This document shows positions 27,301-37,700 of a stretch of 64,000 nt of DNA, in pieces. The stretch lies in assembly GCF_024868665.1 (NCBI RefSeq), contig NC_079907.1:14033706-14097705 (forward strand), in the 5' to 3' direction. A program made the translations under genes and the position numbers. Every line of letters starts with the position of its first letter. Position 1 is the stretch's first letter. The notes beneath the pieces are model-generated. The model worked only from the letters and a program-made list of their open reading frames with translations. It did not search any database and had not been told where the DNA came from. This DNA is from Triplophysa rosa. Taxonomy: Eukaryota; Chordata; Actinopteri; Cypriniformes; Nemacheilidae.

Positions 27301-30300
27301 GGAGCGCTATTATAGAGATCGCAATGAGGAACGACACTGGGACAGGTACACACACCACCATCGTGAGCACTATCATTATCAAAGAAGACCCAGGGAGGAA
27401 CGGGATCGCAGTAGAGAGAGGAGAAACGATAGGATTGGACATGACGCTTATCGTTCTTCAGGACATCACAGCAGGGATGGGGTTTCCAGCAACAGGCATC
27501 ACAGCAGGGATGGGGTTTCCAGCAATGGGCATCACAGCAGGGATGGGGTTTCCAGCAATGGGCATCATGGGGCAGATGGTGGCAGAGGAAGGGAAGTCCA
27601 TACGGTCAGCGAAAACAGCTCAAGAGCCAGATCTCCACGTTCTGTCAGCCCACCGCCTGGGCATCACAAGAGGAAACGCAGCTTGTCAACGGATTCAAGC
27701 GAAAGCTCAGATGAGTGCCGGGTGAAGAAAGCCAAAAAAAAGAATAGGAACAAAGACAAATACAGGTCAGGTTTTATTTATATTGAAAATTTGCAACATT
27801 TAATCTATAGCACCAAATTTATTCATTCATTCGTTACATTTATTCATTTAGCAAATGCTTTTATTCAAAGCGAGTTTAATTTAACATGAAAATAAGTGTG
27901 GTCTACCAAGTTATGTTTACAAGTAGGATTTTCTTTACGAGTTGCTGATGTTTTTGAAACTGCTTTGCAAATACTATAGAACTAACAATTTGTTACTTGC
28001 ATTACTATGGTACATTGCCTTTACATTAAAGTTCTACACTTAATAGTAGAGATGCACAGATATATCGGCCAATAATAGGTATCGATCGATAAAAGAAATC
28101 GGCCGAACGTTTAAAAACAGTTGATGATCAGGGCCGATATATACTGTCAATAAAAGGAACAGGACAGGAACATGGAATGAATCTGTGGTCTGTATATAAA
28201 AACTGTTAATAAACATCACCAGTTTAATGTAGAGGTGCACCGATTGACCGGCAAGAGATCGGAATTGGCCGGTTTTTCATATGATCGGCCCGACCGGTGA
28301 CCGGTGAATCGCCGATTCCAAGCTGATCTTCTGTTTCCCGTGATGCGGGCAAGAATGTCACAGCCGTCAGTACACTCAAAGCCCCAAGTAAACATGTAAA
28401 CGTGCGCGTGCACAGCCTGTCTTTCACGGCTCGTTTATACTCGCATGTGGGTCCACCGGACCGCGAGTCTCTGCTGACTGACACGCATCTCTCATATCCG
28501 CTGACTGCACGCACGTGCACACGCATCATGTACTGTACAGACAAAAAGGTGCACTGTAGTTCATCTCTCGCTGCTCCGTCTTCATGGGGTATGTATGCTA
28601 ACAGTGATGCTATTAGCATCATGCTAAACTCTGACACATGCTAAACTCATGTTGAAGTTGTTCACTCTGTGTAAAACAAACGTAAATTCCATTCAACCTG
28701 ATTCCTTGTCTTACGTTAAAACTGTGGTCATTTCACCTAGGTAAAATGACATTCAACACGACTTCTACTTGTTTTTAAAAATCCAAAATATAAAAAAATG
28801 AATAAATCAACCAATATGAAAGTGAAAGTGACCTATTAGTCAGATATGGTGACCCATACCCGAAATGTGACCTCTGCATTTAACCCATCCAGAGAGTAGT
28901 GAACACACGCACAGCCGGAGCAGTGGGCAGCTATCACTGCAGCGCCCGGGGAGCAAGTAGGGGTAAGTTGCCTTTGCTCAAGGGCACCTCAGTCGTTACC
29001 CGCCAGCACTGAGGATCGAACCGGCAACCTTCTGGTCACTAGTCCAACTCTCTAACCATTAGGCCACGACAATTTATTTTACATTTCAGAAAAAATGAAA
29101 TAAAGCAATGTTAGTTTCATAAACGGAAACAGACGAGAATAAAGTTGAAGTATTTTATTGTTATCTTAGACTTTTGTGAGATGAGTGCAAAAATGAAAAA
29201 GGTAAATTAAGTGACATGTTTAGTTATATTTTATTATTTGTACTTCTTTTCAGTCACAGATTTATTCAATTTAAGAGTTGTTTGGGAAAGAGAAGATTCT
29301 GTAATTTAATGCAGCTTGGAGAACTGCATTTAGGGAAATTTGGGGAAATTGTAATGTTCAATCATTTATTCAATTAAAATTAAAAAAATGTATTGAAGAA
29401 AAGTTAATATGGTTTTATATACAGTATACTGTCAATTATAGTTTGTGGATAGAAAATCGGAATCGGCAGGTTTCACTTGTAATAAAATCGGAAATCGGAA
29501 AAGAAATCGCAATCGGTGCATCTCTAGTTTAATGTTCAATATTAATAGTCATTATATGAATTAATAACATTCAGAAAGTTAAGAAATATTATTTCGTATC
29601 GGCAGATATCACCACCCTAAATAATCGACAATTGGTGGAGAAGTGTAGCATCGGTGCATCTCTACTTAATAGTACTACAGTGAGCCTAGACTGGGCCAGG
29701 ACTGAACTTTAAACCATGTATCAGTTGCCTAAGTATTGAAAACTTAAACTCATGCTCAGATGTGTTGTGTGTTCTTGATGGTATGATGTTCAGACTGTTG
29801 TGAATTGTGCTTTTTTAAATGCATGTGTCAAAAATATGTGTGTAACAAGTAAAATGTTGCCAGTAGCCTAACAGATCATTGTTACACATGTAGACGCTCA
29901 GAGGAAGACCCTTCAGAGATGAATGAGGACAGCAGCTCTAAGAGACATAAGAAGAAGAAGAAAAAGAAAAAGAAGAAGAGGTGGGACGAGGAGAAGCCTC
30001 ACACCGGGAGAGACAGCACTCATAAGCGGGACGAACACGAGTCTAGATCGAGAAACGGTGGAGAAAGTCGTCATCTCAGCTCTGAATCTACTCACAGCAG
30101 CAGCCAAGATCATCAAATGGAGGACCAGCAACAGCTCAATGGACATAAAGGTGTATCATTTATATCATCCACAAATAAGATTCAAAAATCTTTAAAGTGA
30201 TAGTTCACCCAAAAAAGAAAATCCTGTCATCATTTACTTCGCCTTCAGGCTGTTCCAAACCTGTATACATTTCTTTGTTCTGCTGAACACAAAGGAATAT

Positions 30301-30751
30301 ATTTCAAAGAATGTCAGTAACCAAACAGATCTCATACCCCATTTTCTGCTATAGTAGGAAAAAAATACTATGGGAGTCAATGGGGGATGAGTTCTGTTGG
30401 TTACTGACATTCTTCCAGATATCTTCCTTGAGTTTAGCATAACAAAGAAATGTATACAGGTTTGGAACAATCTGATGTTGAGCAAATGATGACAGAATTT
30501 TCATTTTTGGGTGAAGTGTCCATTTAAAACACTGATGTTATTTGGGTGTGTTGGTAAGATAATATTTTCTTCTGTGTTGTCCAGCAAATGGTTTGAGCTG
30601 TTCCAGTGGAAGTGAACCTGACCTCTGTCACAATGGACTGGAGAAAGATGTGAAACACAGAAACGGTACCACTGTCAACAGCACAAAGACACACTCGCAT
30701 AGAAATGGAGATGTTGAGTGTGTCTTCCACCGAATCCCTGCAGATGTTTAA
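18384..30751 (+). CDS. usp42: Ubiquitin carboxyl-terminal hydrolase 42
   Basis: Sixteen coding exons: 18384-18624, 22858-23067, 23157-23267, 23554-23653, 23799-23866, 24129-24199, 24326-24408, 24649-24760, 25064-25204, 25359-25459, 25561-25714, 25800-26471, 26578-26657, 26779-27765, 29894-30150 and 30585-30751. Phases agree; 1184 aa (human about 1300). The start MTIVDK equals the human start. The USP catalytic domain (about 113-415) has Cys123 in GNTCF, His373 in CHAGHYYCY and Asn389-Asp390, with two CxxC pairs (CLNC and CSKC) for zinc. The C-terminal half is disordered: Ser-rich, Arg/His/Asp-rich, and a Lys-rich stretch coded by AAG runs (29947-29981). USP42 is a nuclear deubiquitinase; histone H2B and p53 are reported substrates. 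The stop sits at the end of its exon, immediately before GTGAGT, so 3' UTR introns are possible. Introns 2 and 15, and the sequence after the stop, are heavily invaded by transposons. Confidence 0.94.
18713..18857 (+). repeat. Left inverted terminal repeat of the DIRS element
   Basis: It begins 'tgtctcactatgggatac' and runs through 'cagcccctattggtggcagac' to 'taagtagcgcaacac'. The reverse complement is found at about 22597-22740, with scattered differences. Confidence 0.85.
19078..20060 (+). pseudogene. DIRS gag-like frames, broken
   Basis: Two overlapping plus-strand frames (about 19090-19461 and 19424-19942), plus a short continuation from 19939, together resemble DIRS gag proteins. The conserved stretch near 19855-19930 ends with a Pro-Leu-Val-Ala-Ala-His-Leu core. 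The frame changes near 19424-19461 and again near 19940, so no full-length product is possible. No start or role is proposed for the host. Confidence 0.65.
20184..21632. mobile_element. hAT transposon nested in the DIRS element, internally deleted
   Basis: The element is flanked by a perfect 8-bp target-site duplication GCGGGGAG (20176-20183 and 21633-21640), the hallmark of hAT insertion. The left end is CAGTGATGGGAATAACG; the right end, read inward, is CAGTACAGTGTTGGGCACG. Both sub-terminal regions are rich in GTTAC/GTAAC words. The duplicated site belongs to the DIRS sequence, so this insertion is the younger. A vestige of a transposase N-terminus is inside. Confidence 0.85.
20440..20630 (+). 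pseudogene. BED-finger-like first exon remnant of a hAT transposase
   Basis: From ATG at 20440 the frame reads a BED-type zinc finger pattern ([17 protein letters not shown], then after a frameshift near 20575 [14 protein letters not shown]), with the spacing of Cys/Cys and His/His ligands expected of hAT transposases. It ends at a good splice donor (GTAAGT at 20631). No catalytic exons follow within the element, so it is a leftover from an autonomous parent. Confidence 0.5.
21725..22370 (+). pseudogene. DIRS reverse transcriptase remnant
   Basis: A frame at 21731-21988 carries the RT landmarks [11 protein letters not shown] and LPFGLSLSP, typical of DIRS/Ty3-like RT palm. The active-site motif expected as YIDD reads YIDY (21982-21993) and lies in another frame, so it is both frameshifted and mutated. 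Pieces of the next domain follow to about 22370 with large deletions. This copy cannot make an active enzyme. Confidence 0.75.
22455..22560. repeat. Internal complementary region of the DIRS element
   Basis: The reverse complement of this segment matches the left outer end ('ctttcaagcat...tctcactatggga', 18687-18730) in one half and the right outer end ('ctcacttaatgctatcagagaa...taacctatag', 22735-22787) in the other, abutted at an AAC triplet. This is the template used to circularise DIRS cDNA. Confidence 0.8.
22597..22740 (-). repeat. Right inverted terminal repeat of the DIRS element
   Basis: Inverted partner of 18713-18857. The shared text includes 'gtgttgcgctacttatacta' read here on the plus strand. 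Confidence 0.85.
27464..27562 (+). repeat. In-frame 33-bp tandem repeat in the long disordered usp42 exon
   Basis: Three near-identical 33-bp units (CATCACAGCAGGGATGGGGT...) encode [10 protein letters not shown](R/G) three times, then a decayed fourth (HHGADGG). The unit is a multiple of three, so copy changes keep the frame. It lies in the Arg/His/Asp-rich C-terminal region. Confidence 0.9.
28230..29526. mobile_element. Inner hAT transposon, same family, nested in the outer one
   Basis: The ends TAGAGGTGCACCGATTGACC and (inverted) AATCGGTGCATCTCTA have a perfect 8-bp duplication GTTTAATG (28222-28229 and 29527-29534). No coding capacity is seen. A reverse-oriented SINE lies within it. Confidence 0.88.
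28850..29072 (-). repeat. tRNA-derived SINE (same family as 11005), inside the inner hAT
   Basis: Read on the minus strand it has the same A-box-like 'GTGGCCTAATGGTTAGAGAG', B-box 'GGTTCGATCC' and V-SINE-like body 'ggtgcccttgagcaaagg' as the copy at 11005. It is the third layer of the nest. Confidence 0.8.
30197..30529. repeat. Palindromic cyprinid MITE in the last usp42 coding intron
   Basis: It starts 'gtgatagttcacccaaaaaa', contains 'cctgtcatcatttact' and ends with the inverted 'gacagaattttcatttttgggtgaagtgtcc'. Non-coding. Confidence 0.7.
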
Positions 30752-31346
30752 GTGAGTGCACTTTCTTCAGAATATCATCTACATTTGCCAAATGTTATTT
30801 CATGAAGGTGCACAGCTTAAATTGAGGGCTAATAAATTATTCATGTACAAAAAAGCTAGCTGATAGTACTCAGGGTTTTTCCTGGCTCAAAATGAGGCGG
30901 AGGTGGTGCCATCCTGATCTTGTACACACACACACACGTAGGCCTACCGTATCTTTAAGTGGTTTAACCAAAGTGACTTTGAGTTTGACATATTAAAAGT
31001 TCTAATAAAATTAGATAAAAATGACAATTATTAAGTTATATAGAACATTACTTTTATTCAACCAAACAGAAATGTTTTTTTAATCAAATAAAGCTTTTTT
31101 TATCATTTTCAACTAACTTTTCAGCCCACAACTGAATTAACCTAAATTCTTTCTAAATGAGCAAAGCTCATTCACATCTTGCATTCTCTGTGGTTCACTT
31201 TAAATGATTCAAGGATCTCTTATATTCACTAGTGACTGAAAAGTTCAATAATTTAAATGAATCGGTTCAAATGAGTCATTCGTGTGCGAGTCGTTCTGAA
31301 CGCAATGTGCGTTCATACTGGCGAACTCGCTGCATACAGTATACGC

Positions 31347-34096
31347 TAGGGCTGTGACGGTGGCAGTTTTTTACCACCGCGGTGGTAATAGACAAATCGA
31401 CCGTGGTGCGGTGGTTGAGAAATATATATTATTTATATAAATAATATTTATATTATTATATTTGCGTGTAGCAACCACATGACGAGTGGAAGAGAAATAT
31501 AGACCTTATTTAAATACTTGAAATTGAAATATGATATCTGAAATAAATGAGGATGAAACATCCGTCAATGTTTAACGCGCAAATCCATCAGTGAAACTGC
31601 ACACTACAGCATATAAAACATTTAAATAAACATCAGTAAATAATGAAAACTTAAATGATATAAGAAAGCTAAATACTAAATAAAAAAGCTCTTGTTGCAG
31701 TAACTTCAGTCCGCGGCGTATTAACCCTTACAGTCCTTAACAATTCCATTTGAAACAAACTGTTTAAACCTACATTGGCTTATCTATCCAGATTGCCATA
31801 AAAACTTTACTTTTTCCGACTCGTTGATGTGAAACTTACTTGTTGACATTGTCCAGATTAAAATGTGTACAGCTGCACTAAATGCGCGTTCAGAAGATGT
31901 GCACAGGAGCGTAAATGAATAGATGTCTCCCGCAACCGCGGCAAAACCTATGGAATGATTCTGCGGACTATATTAAAAAGGAATTGCAAACTGCATTTGA
32001 AAATGCGTTTTCTATTTGTTCGTGTCAAAATTGTGATATAATTCAAACGCAATTGCAAACCGTTTGCATTTGCATTTACGCGAACGTACGATGTCTGCCA
32101 AATTTCAAAAGGAAAAGCAAAGTCTATTTGCAAATGAATTACCTCTGTCTTACGAGTTACGACCCTGCCAAATTTAAATCGCAATAGCAATTCCCCATAT
32201 GCTATTTCACTTCCTCTGGCATCGCGTATTAAGCCTGCCAAAACTCAAATGAAATCGCAAATTCCTTTGCATTTGCGTTTCCTCTGACTTGTACAGAAAC
32301 CTGTCAATCAATGGCGGGGGTGGGCTTATTAAACAGGGTGTGTTTGTATCGGGAAGTGACGTCATTCACCGTCGACTGGAACTTAAGTAGATACATACAT
32401 GTGATACAGCTAAACACATTAGGAGTGAAGTTACAACTGCACTCACAATCGGCATTGAAAACAGTGCAGTTTTCAGTTTTGTTTGTTTGGAAATAACTCG
32501 CGCTGGAACTCTGGGCTCAGAGCGGCATCACTTAGCATGTGAAACTTCGGTGCAGGGTGGATAATCATCATCTTCTGCAACATTCCTCTAAACATGTTTG
32601 TTTATGATATTCGTTTTCACAGTACTCCGAGGACATAACATTTCTTGACAACACTGTGACCGTATTTTGCATCATGATTAATACGTGTTGTAAACCATAT
32701 CAAAATATGTTCACTTTGTATGAATAAACGGCATCCTGCATTATCATTGTTGTTCATTATGCATATAACAAGTTAATAATAAATTACAATAGTATGTGAA
32801 TTCTACATCTCTTTATTTGTGTATCATAACATAGTGAGACAAAGACAAACTTAAACTTGTGCTCCAGTGTTTTAGTGAGTTTGCTGGACACAGAAGTAGC
32901 TGTCATCTACAAATTACTGGATTACTTTAATTTCCGAACAGCCTTTTCAACAACATGTTGAAAAGGCTGATGAGCCCATCAGCTGATGCACCAACCTGAG
33001 AAATTCATGTAATTATGATGAATCCACACTGCTTCAATATGACTTTTATTGGTAGCTCATTGAGATCACCAGACCACTGTTTGTGTTCATCTGTTTATCG
33101 AGCCCGTTGAACTTCTTTAAATTATACTTGTTAAATACCGCAATTGTGATTCATTGTAAAGATTTTCTCTATATGAAACTTTGAATCTGATCCTCATTTG
33201 TTCCATTATTGTTATTTTGGCTTTTAGCTGTAGCTGAATCCCTTTTAGCCACAACCGGTGTCGCCCTGACGGTGTCGCCTTAGTGTTGGACTGACTGCCT
33301 GCCACCACTGCGACGGTGAATGACGTCACTTCCCGATACAATCACGCCCCATTGAATAAGCCCACCCCCGCCATTGATTGACAGGTTTCTGTACAAGTCA
33401 GAGGAAACGCAAATGCAAAGGGATTTGCGATTTCATTTGAGTTTTGGCAGGCTTAATACGCGACGCCAGAGTAAGTGAAATAGCAATGGGGAATTGCTAT
33501 TGCGATTTAAATATGGCAGGGTCGTAACTCGTAAGACAGAGGTAATTCATTTGCAAATAGACTTTGCTTTTCCTTTTGAAATTTGGCAGACATTGTACGT
33601 TCGCGTAAATGCAAATGAAAACGGTTTGCATTTGCGTTTGAATTATGGCACAATTTTGACACGACAAATAGAAAACGTATTTGCAAATGCAGTTTGCAAT
33701 TCCTTTTTAATATAGTCCTCAGATTAACTCCATAAAAACCTGCGTGCACTCCGACACTAAGCAAGCGGGTCATAGCCAGTTTTGATTTTACGTATCTGTT
33801 CATTTCACAACAAGATCCATTGCAAAACCCGCAGAATAACCTGGGTTTTGCCGTGCAGGCCCGCGTTCGAACGCACCAACGGAAACATATGCCAATAATT
33901 TCTGTTAATGTAAAATCTTTTAAATAAAACCACCCACAACTGAAAGGCTACAACTAGCAATCGTTATCGCAACTCTCATATTTATTACACCTATATTTGT
34001 CAGAGTGACGTGCACTACCGCCGGTGGCACTTTACCACCGTCATGGCACTTTACCACCGCGGTGGTGCGGTTGTCACGGCCATCGTCACAGCCCTA
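31347..34096. mobile_element. hAT transposon nested in the 30871 element
   Basis: The ends TAGGGCTGTGACGGTGGC and (inverted) GATGGCCGTGACAACC...GTCACAGCCCTA are flanked by a perfect 8-bp duplication GTATACGC (31339-31346 and 34097-34104). Sub-terminal 'ACCACCGCGGTGGT' palindromes occur near both ends. It is itself interrupted by the foldback element at 31961. Confidence 0.87.
31961..33722. mobile_element. Foldback element with ~413-bp inverted arms
   Basis: Left arm 31961-32374 and right arm 33311-33722 are inverted copies that match closely from CTGCGGACTATATTAAAAAG inward to GTGACGTCATTCACCGTCG. A 936-bp single-copy spacer separates them. The arms are full of short 'GCAAAT/ATTTGC' words. 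No convincing target duplication was found and no transposase frame is present. Confidence 0.8.
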
Positions 34097-34489
34097 GTAT
34101 ACGCTGATTCAACGATCCAACTGCACAGCTAAAGACATTACAATGATGTACGTCATGTTAATTTAATAAATTTCAAGTAATTAAAGGTAGTTGGATGCAA
34201 AACAAACAGCTGTGAAACACAGGCTGGCTCTTGTTCTGCAACTCTTTTTAGCGCCTCAGTGTGCTGATAACGAAACAGCGCCTCCACTGTGGCGTAATGT
34301 CACAACTGCAGTTACAAATGGCAGTCTGTTAAATGCACGCAGCATTTCTTGTGAAGACTTAATTTTGGCGAGAGCCTGAGGCGGCACGACATTTGACGGA
34401 GGCGGCCGCCTCCAATTTCTATATGCAGGAAAAACCCTGGTACTGATATTGAAGCTCTTGTTTGTCAGATTGCTTATGTTTCTACTTCT

Positions 34490-34777
34490 ATCAAAAATGA
34501 AGATTCTGTCATCATTTACTATCTCTCAGATTGTTCCAAACCTGTGTAAATTTCTTTGCTCTGATGAACACAAAGGAAGTCATCCCCATTTACAGCCATA
34601 CTAGGGAAAATAAATACTATGGGAGTCAATAGAGGATGAGATCTGTTTTGTTACTGACATTCTTCCAAATATCTTCCTTTGTGTGTAGCAGAAAGTAGTT
34701 TATACAGGTTTGTAACAATCTGATGTTGAGTAAATGATGACAGAATCTTCATTTTTGGGTGAGCTATCCCTTTAAGT
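34490..34777. repeat. Palindromic cyprinid MITE past the usp42 stop
   Basis: The left end is 'atcaaaaatgaagattctgtcatcatttac' and the right end is the inverted 'gatgacagaatcttcatttttgggtgagctatccctt'. Non-coding. Confidence 0.65.
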
Positions 34778-37700
34778 CACTAGATAAAATTTATGTGGAT
34801 GAAAATCATCCATGGTTTTACTCGGAACATAATCTTTCTACGTTAACACGAATTTAGCTATAGACGGTTTCAAAGCAACATCATAAACAAACGTTATTGC
34901 ACATGCAGGCTTTTGTGGCCCAAACGTAACTTCCAGTACACACGCGCAAAGAATAGAGTTCCTGCAGATAACAATTAAATCTAGCAAGTGAAATGTATGT
35001 CTAGCCAGTATTATTTTGGGGTAGAAGAACTGTTACTTGCCTAAACTTAAATGGGACAACGTTACATGGGCCATTCAACAAATTCTTTATTTAATAAGCA
35101 ATTAGTTGAATTTTATTGTATATTAATTTGATTTAATACAATTATTATATAATAAAATATTAATATAAATGAATGTTAATATTAATTGATTAAAATATCA
35201 ATCTTTATATTATTAGCTACTAGCCGGACGGATCAACACAAACAGACCGGAAGTTAAGTTTGGCGTGCATTCAATGAAACCGTCTATAAGCTTATTTATT
35301 GACCTAACTGTCGCCCTTTATTTTGGCCTGTATAACCTTACAGTTGTAAAATGATACCTCGGTTTTGTTAAATGTTGAACAATTCTGTTTTCAACCTCTT
35401 GTTTTCACAGGAAATCACAAATTCTCATTGAAGAGAAAGTGTTTTTTCTCTCATACCTAAGGTAAGAAATCTCATCAGAAATTTGTAAGAACCTTTGTTT
35501 TCTACCAAGTTATCTCAACTCTAATCATCTTCTGTCCTGTCTGTTTCTTTTAAGAACCTGAAACCACCCATAAAAGCATGTGAAAGACAATATCTAAAGT
35601 TACCGAGTTCCTGACATGGTGCTTAACATTTAGAACATACTATATTTTTACCGTAAATGAAATTTTAAAATGTCATTATTTCTTTTTCTTTATTTTTTAA
35701 CCTAATGATTTTTAGTACACTGTACAGATATGAACTTTGATCATGAAAAAAGTCTATATAAAGTTAATATATGCGATTAAAAACAAAAGCCTGGAGCTTA
35801 ACATCAGAGTTGCTGCTCAGACATAGACTCAGGATTTTCTCACTTTGTGAAGATGAGACGTGCTCTCCCTTTAAGGATTCAAACCTGGGAAAGGAAAGAC
35901 CGTTTTTATGCTGCATCGGCGGAGAAAGACTGCTCGTCTTTCGGAGTTATGATGTCACCGCTTTCACATATCGGTTGAGAGAACTGTCTCAGAAGAGCTG
36001 ACTTTGCTATTGCTACACGTGCACTTACATCACAGTTAACCTGGACACACTTGAGGACGTAAGATATTTGCTTCGCTGTCTCTTGTACATCTTTTTAGCA
36101 TCTCACTGTAATATTCTCCCTTTCTGAAATTCATAAATCAAACCTGTCAAGAATGCAAATTCATTGCATCTTTTTTTTTTAATTGTCGACGTTTAGTTTT
36201 ATTGTATCCACTTTATTTTTAGTCTATATAATACTGTGAATCTAAGTTGAACTGTACTATCAGTTGTTTGTTTTTTGGTCCTGTATCAGGAATTCAATAG
36301 AGACACTTTCTGTAATGCCACTCTATGGACATATGTCAATGTTTTGTTTTCTCAGCAAAAGAGACATAAAAAAACGGTTATTCAGCGCATTCATTTTACT
36401 GTAGCATGTCAAAGTAAATGTATACAGTGTATAATATGTTGAGTGAGAGGAAACGGCCTTAATGTCTGAAATTGTAATATTTTCTCTCACTGTGTTTACA
36501 GCATTTTGTTGGAGTGAATGGATATGTATGTGATGATGGGAAGAGTTTGGTTTTGTAAAGGGTGGGGTTTGCTTTTTACATAAAACATCTCACAAATGTT
36601 TCTTTGTTTAGCCTTCAGTTTCATTATAAAATGCATGTTTCAGCTGCAAAACTACAGCAGGATGGATGCACTGATTAAACACCGTGAGCAGGTAATAAAA
36701 AATAAATATAATTTGACTGTACAAAAAAAATTATATGGAAAACTGGGATTTTGAATCGAATGCAGTTGGCTGCAAACCATTGCCTGCATTGTTTTGTTGA
36801 ATTTTGGAAGATATAATTCAGACAGCGATAGTGGATGTACCTAAACAAGATAAACATTTCTGTGTGACTTCGGTGAGGATAATCCTTGAGATTAGGTGAA
36901 TGTTTAAGTCTACAGGATAAGAGAATGATTCACTTTTGATCTTTTGTATTGTACCATGATCACAGTGAAGATCACATCGAAATAGGTTTTCAAGCAAGGA
37001 TTATTTTGCTTTTTGTAAAAAGGTTTTTTTTGCCTTTACCTTGAATAAGATTACAGAATAATTACATTTATTGCATTTAAAATGCTCTTTGTACACTCAG
37101 TCTCTAATGCTGATAACATTTTGAAATAATTAATTATTAATAACACCTAATATGGAAATGTCCATTATAGGGTCTGTTTACTGGACAGGCCATAAGCCTA
37201 TAGTCCCTGTCTGGGAAACCGCCCCATAGAGTTTAAGGTAGTTAAAGACATTTTTATTTTCTAAAGGCCTTTCAAAGTCCTTGACTGACAATACTAAATG
37301 TCTTATCCTGGGCTTCCTTAAAAACAAACTCAACACTGTTTTTAATAATTACAGTATTACTGGCAGCAGGTTGCCAGTAACTTACTGTAAATTTAAATGC
37401 ATGTAATTTGCCGGCAACAGTTTGTTCAGAGATAAATTAACATTAAACATTAACAAGTCTTTACAGAAAAAAACCCTATAAAATAACAGCCTCATGCAAA
37501 GCATTCTGGGAACCAGAATCATTAACCTTCTTTTTCAGAATTTTGTTCCCAGAATGCTTTGCATGAAGCTGTTATTTTATGTTTTTTTCTGTAAATATAA
37601 AGTTAATGTTTAATGGTAATTTTTCTTTGAACAAACCATTAAATTACATAAATTGAAATCTACAGTTACTGGTAACCTGCCAATAAAACTGTAATTTCTA

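Larger units (their letters stand above)
28047..29664. mobile_element. Outer hAT transposon in usp42 intron 15
   Basis: The ends TAGAGATGCACAGATATATC and (inverted) ATCGGTGCATCTCTA are flanked by a perfect 8-bp duplication CTTAATAG (28039-28046 and 29665-29672). It contains no transposase frame and is interrupted by a second hAT of the same terminal type. Confidence 0.88.
30871..34439. mobile_element. Outer TIR transposon downstream of the usp42 stop, carrying two nested elements
   Basis: The ends CAGGGTTTTTCCTGGCTC and (inverted) TGCAGGAAAAACCCTG share a hAT-like CAGGG start. A direct repeat GTACT (30866-30870 and 34440-34444) flanks it, suggesting a 5-bp target duplication. Between the ends lies a complete second hAT (31347-34096). 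The remaining sequence of its own is about 0.8 kb and shows no transposase. Confidence 0.65.

Noticed and set aside
27464..27562. Direct repeats resembling a CRISPR-like array
   Set aside because: Units are contiguous with no spacers and lie in frame within a usp42 exon.
27225..27725. 166-codon frame overlapping the disordered usp42 exon in another frame
   Set aside because: Shadow of the Arg/His-rich coding sequence; the usp42 frame is fixed by exon phases and homology.
31915..32496. Frames in the foldback arms (also 33494-33803)
   Set aside because: The same sequence appears inverted in both arms and encodes nothing recognisable; treated as repeat DNA.
35771..36001. 76-codon frame between usp42 and cyth3
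   Set aside because: No family resemblance and no start context; more likely part of the usp42 3' UTR.
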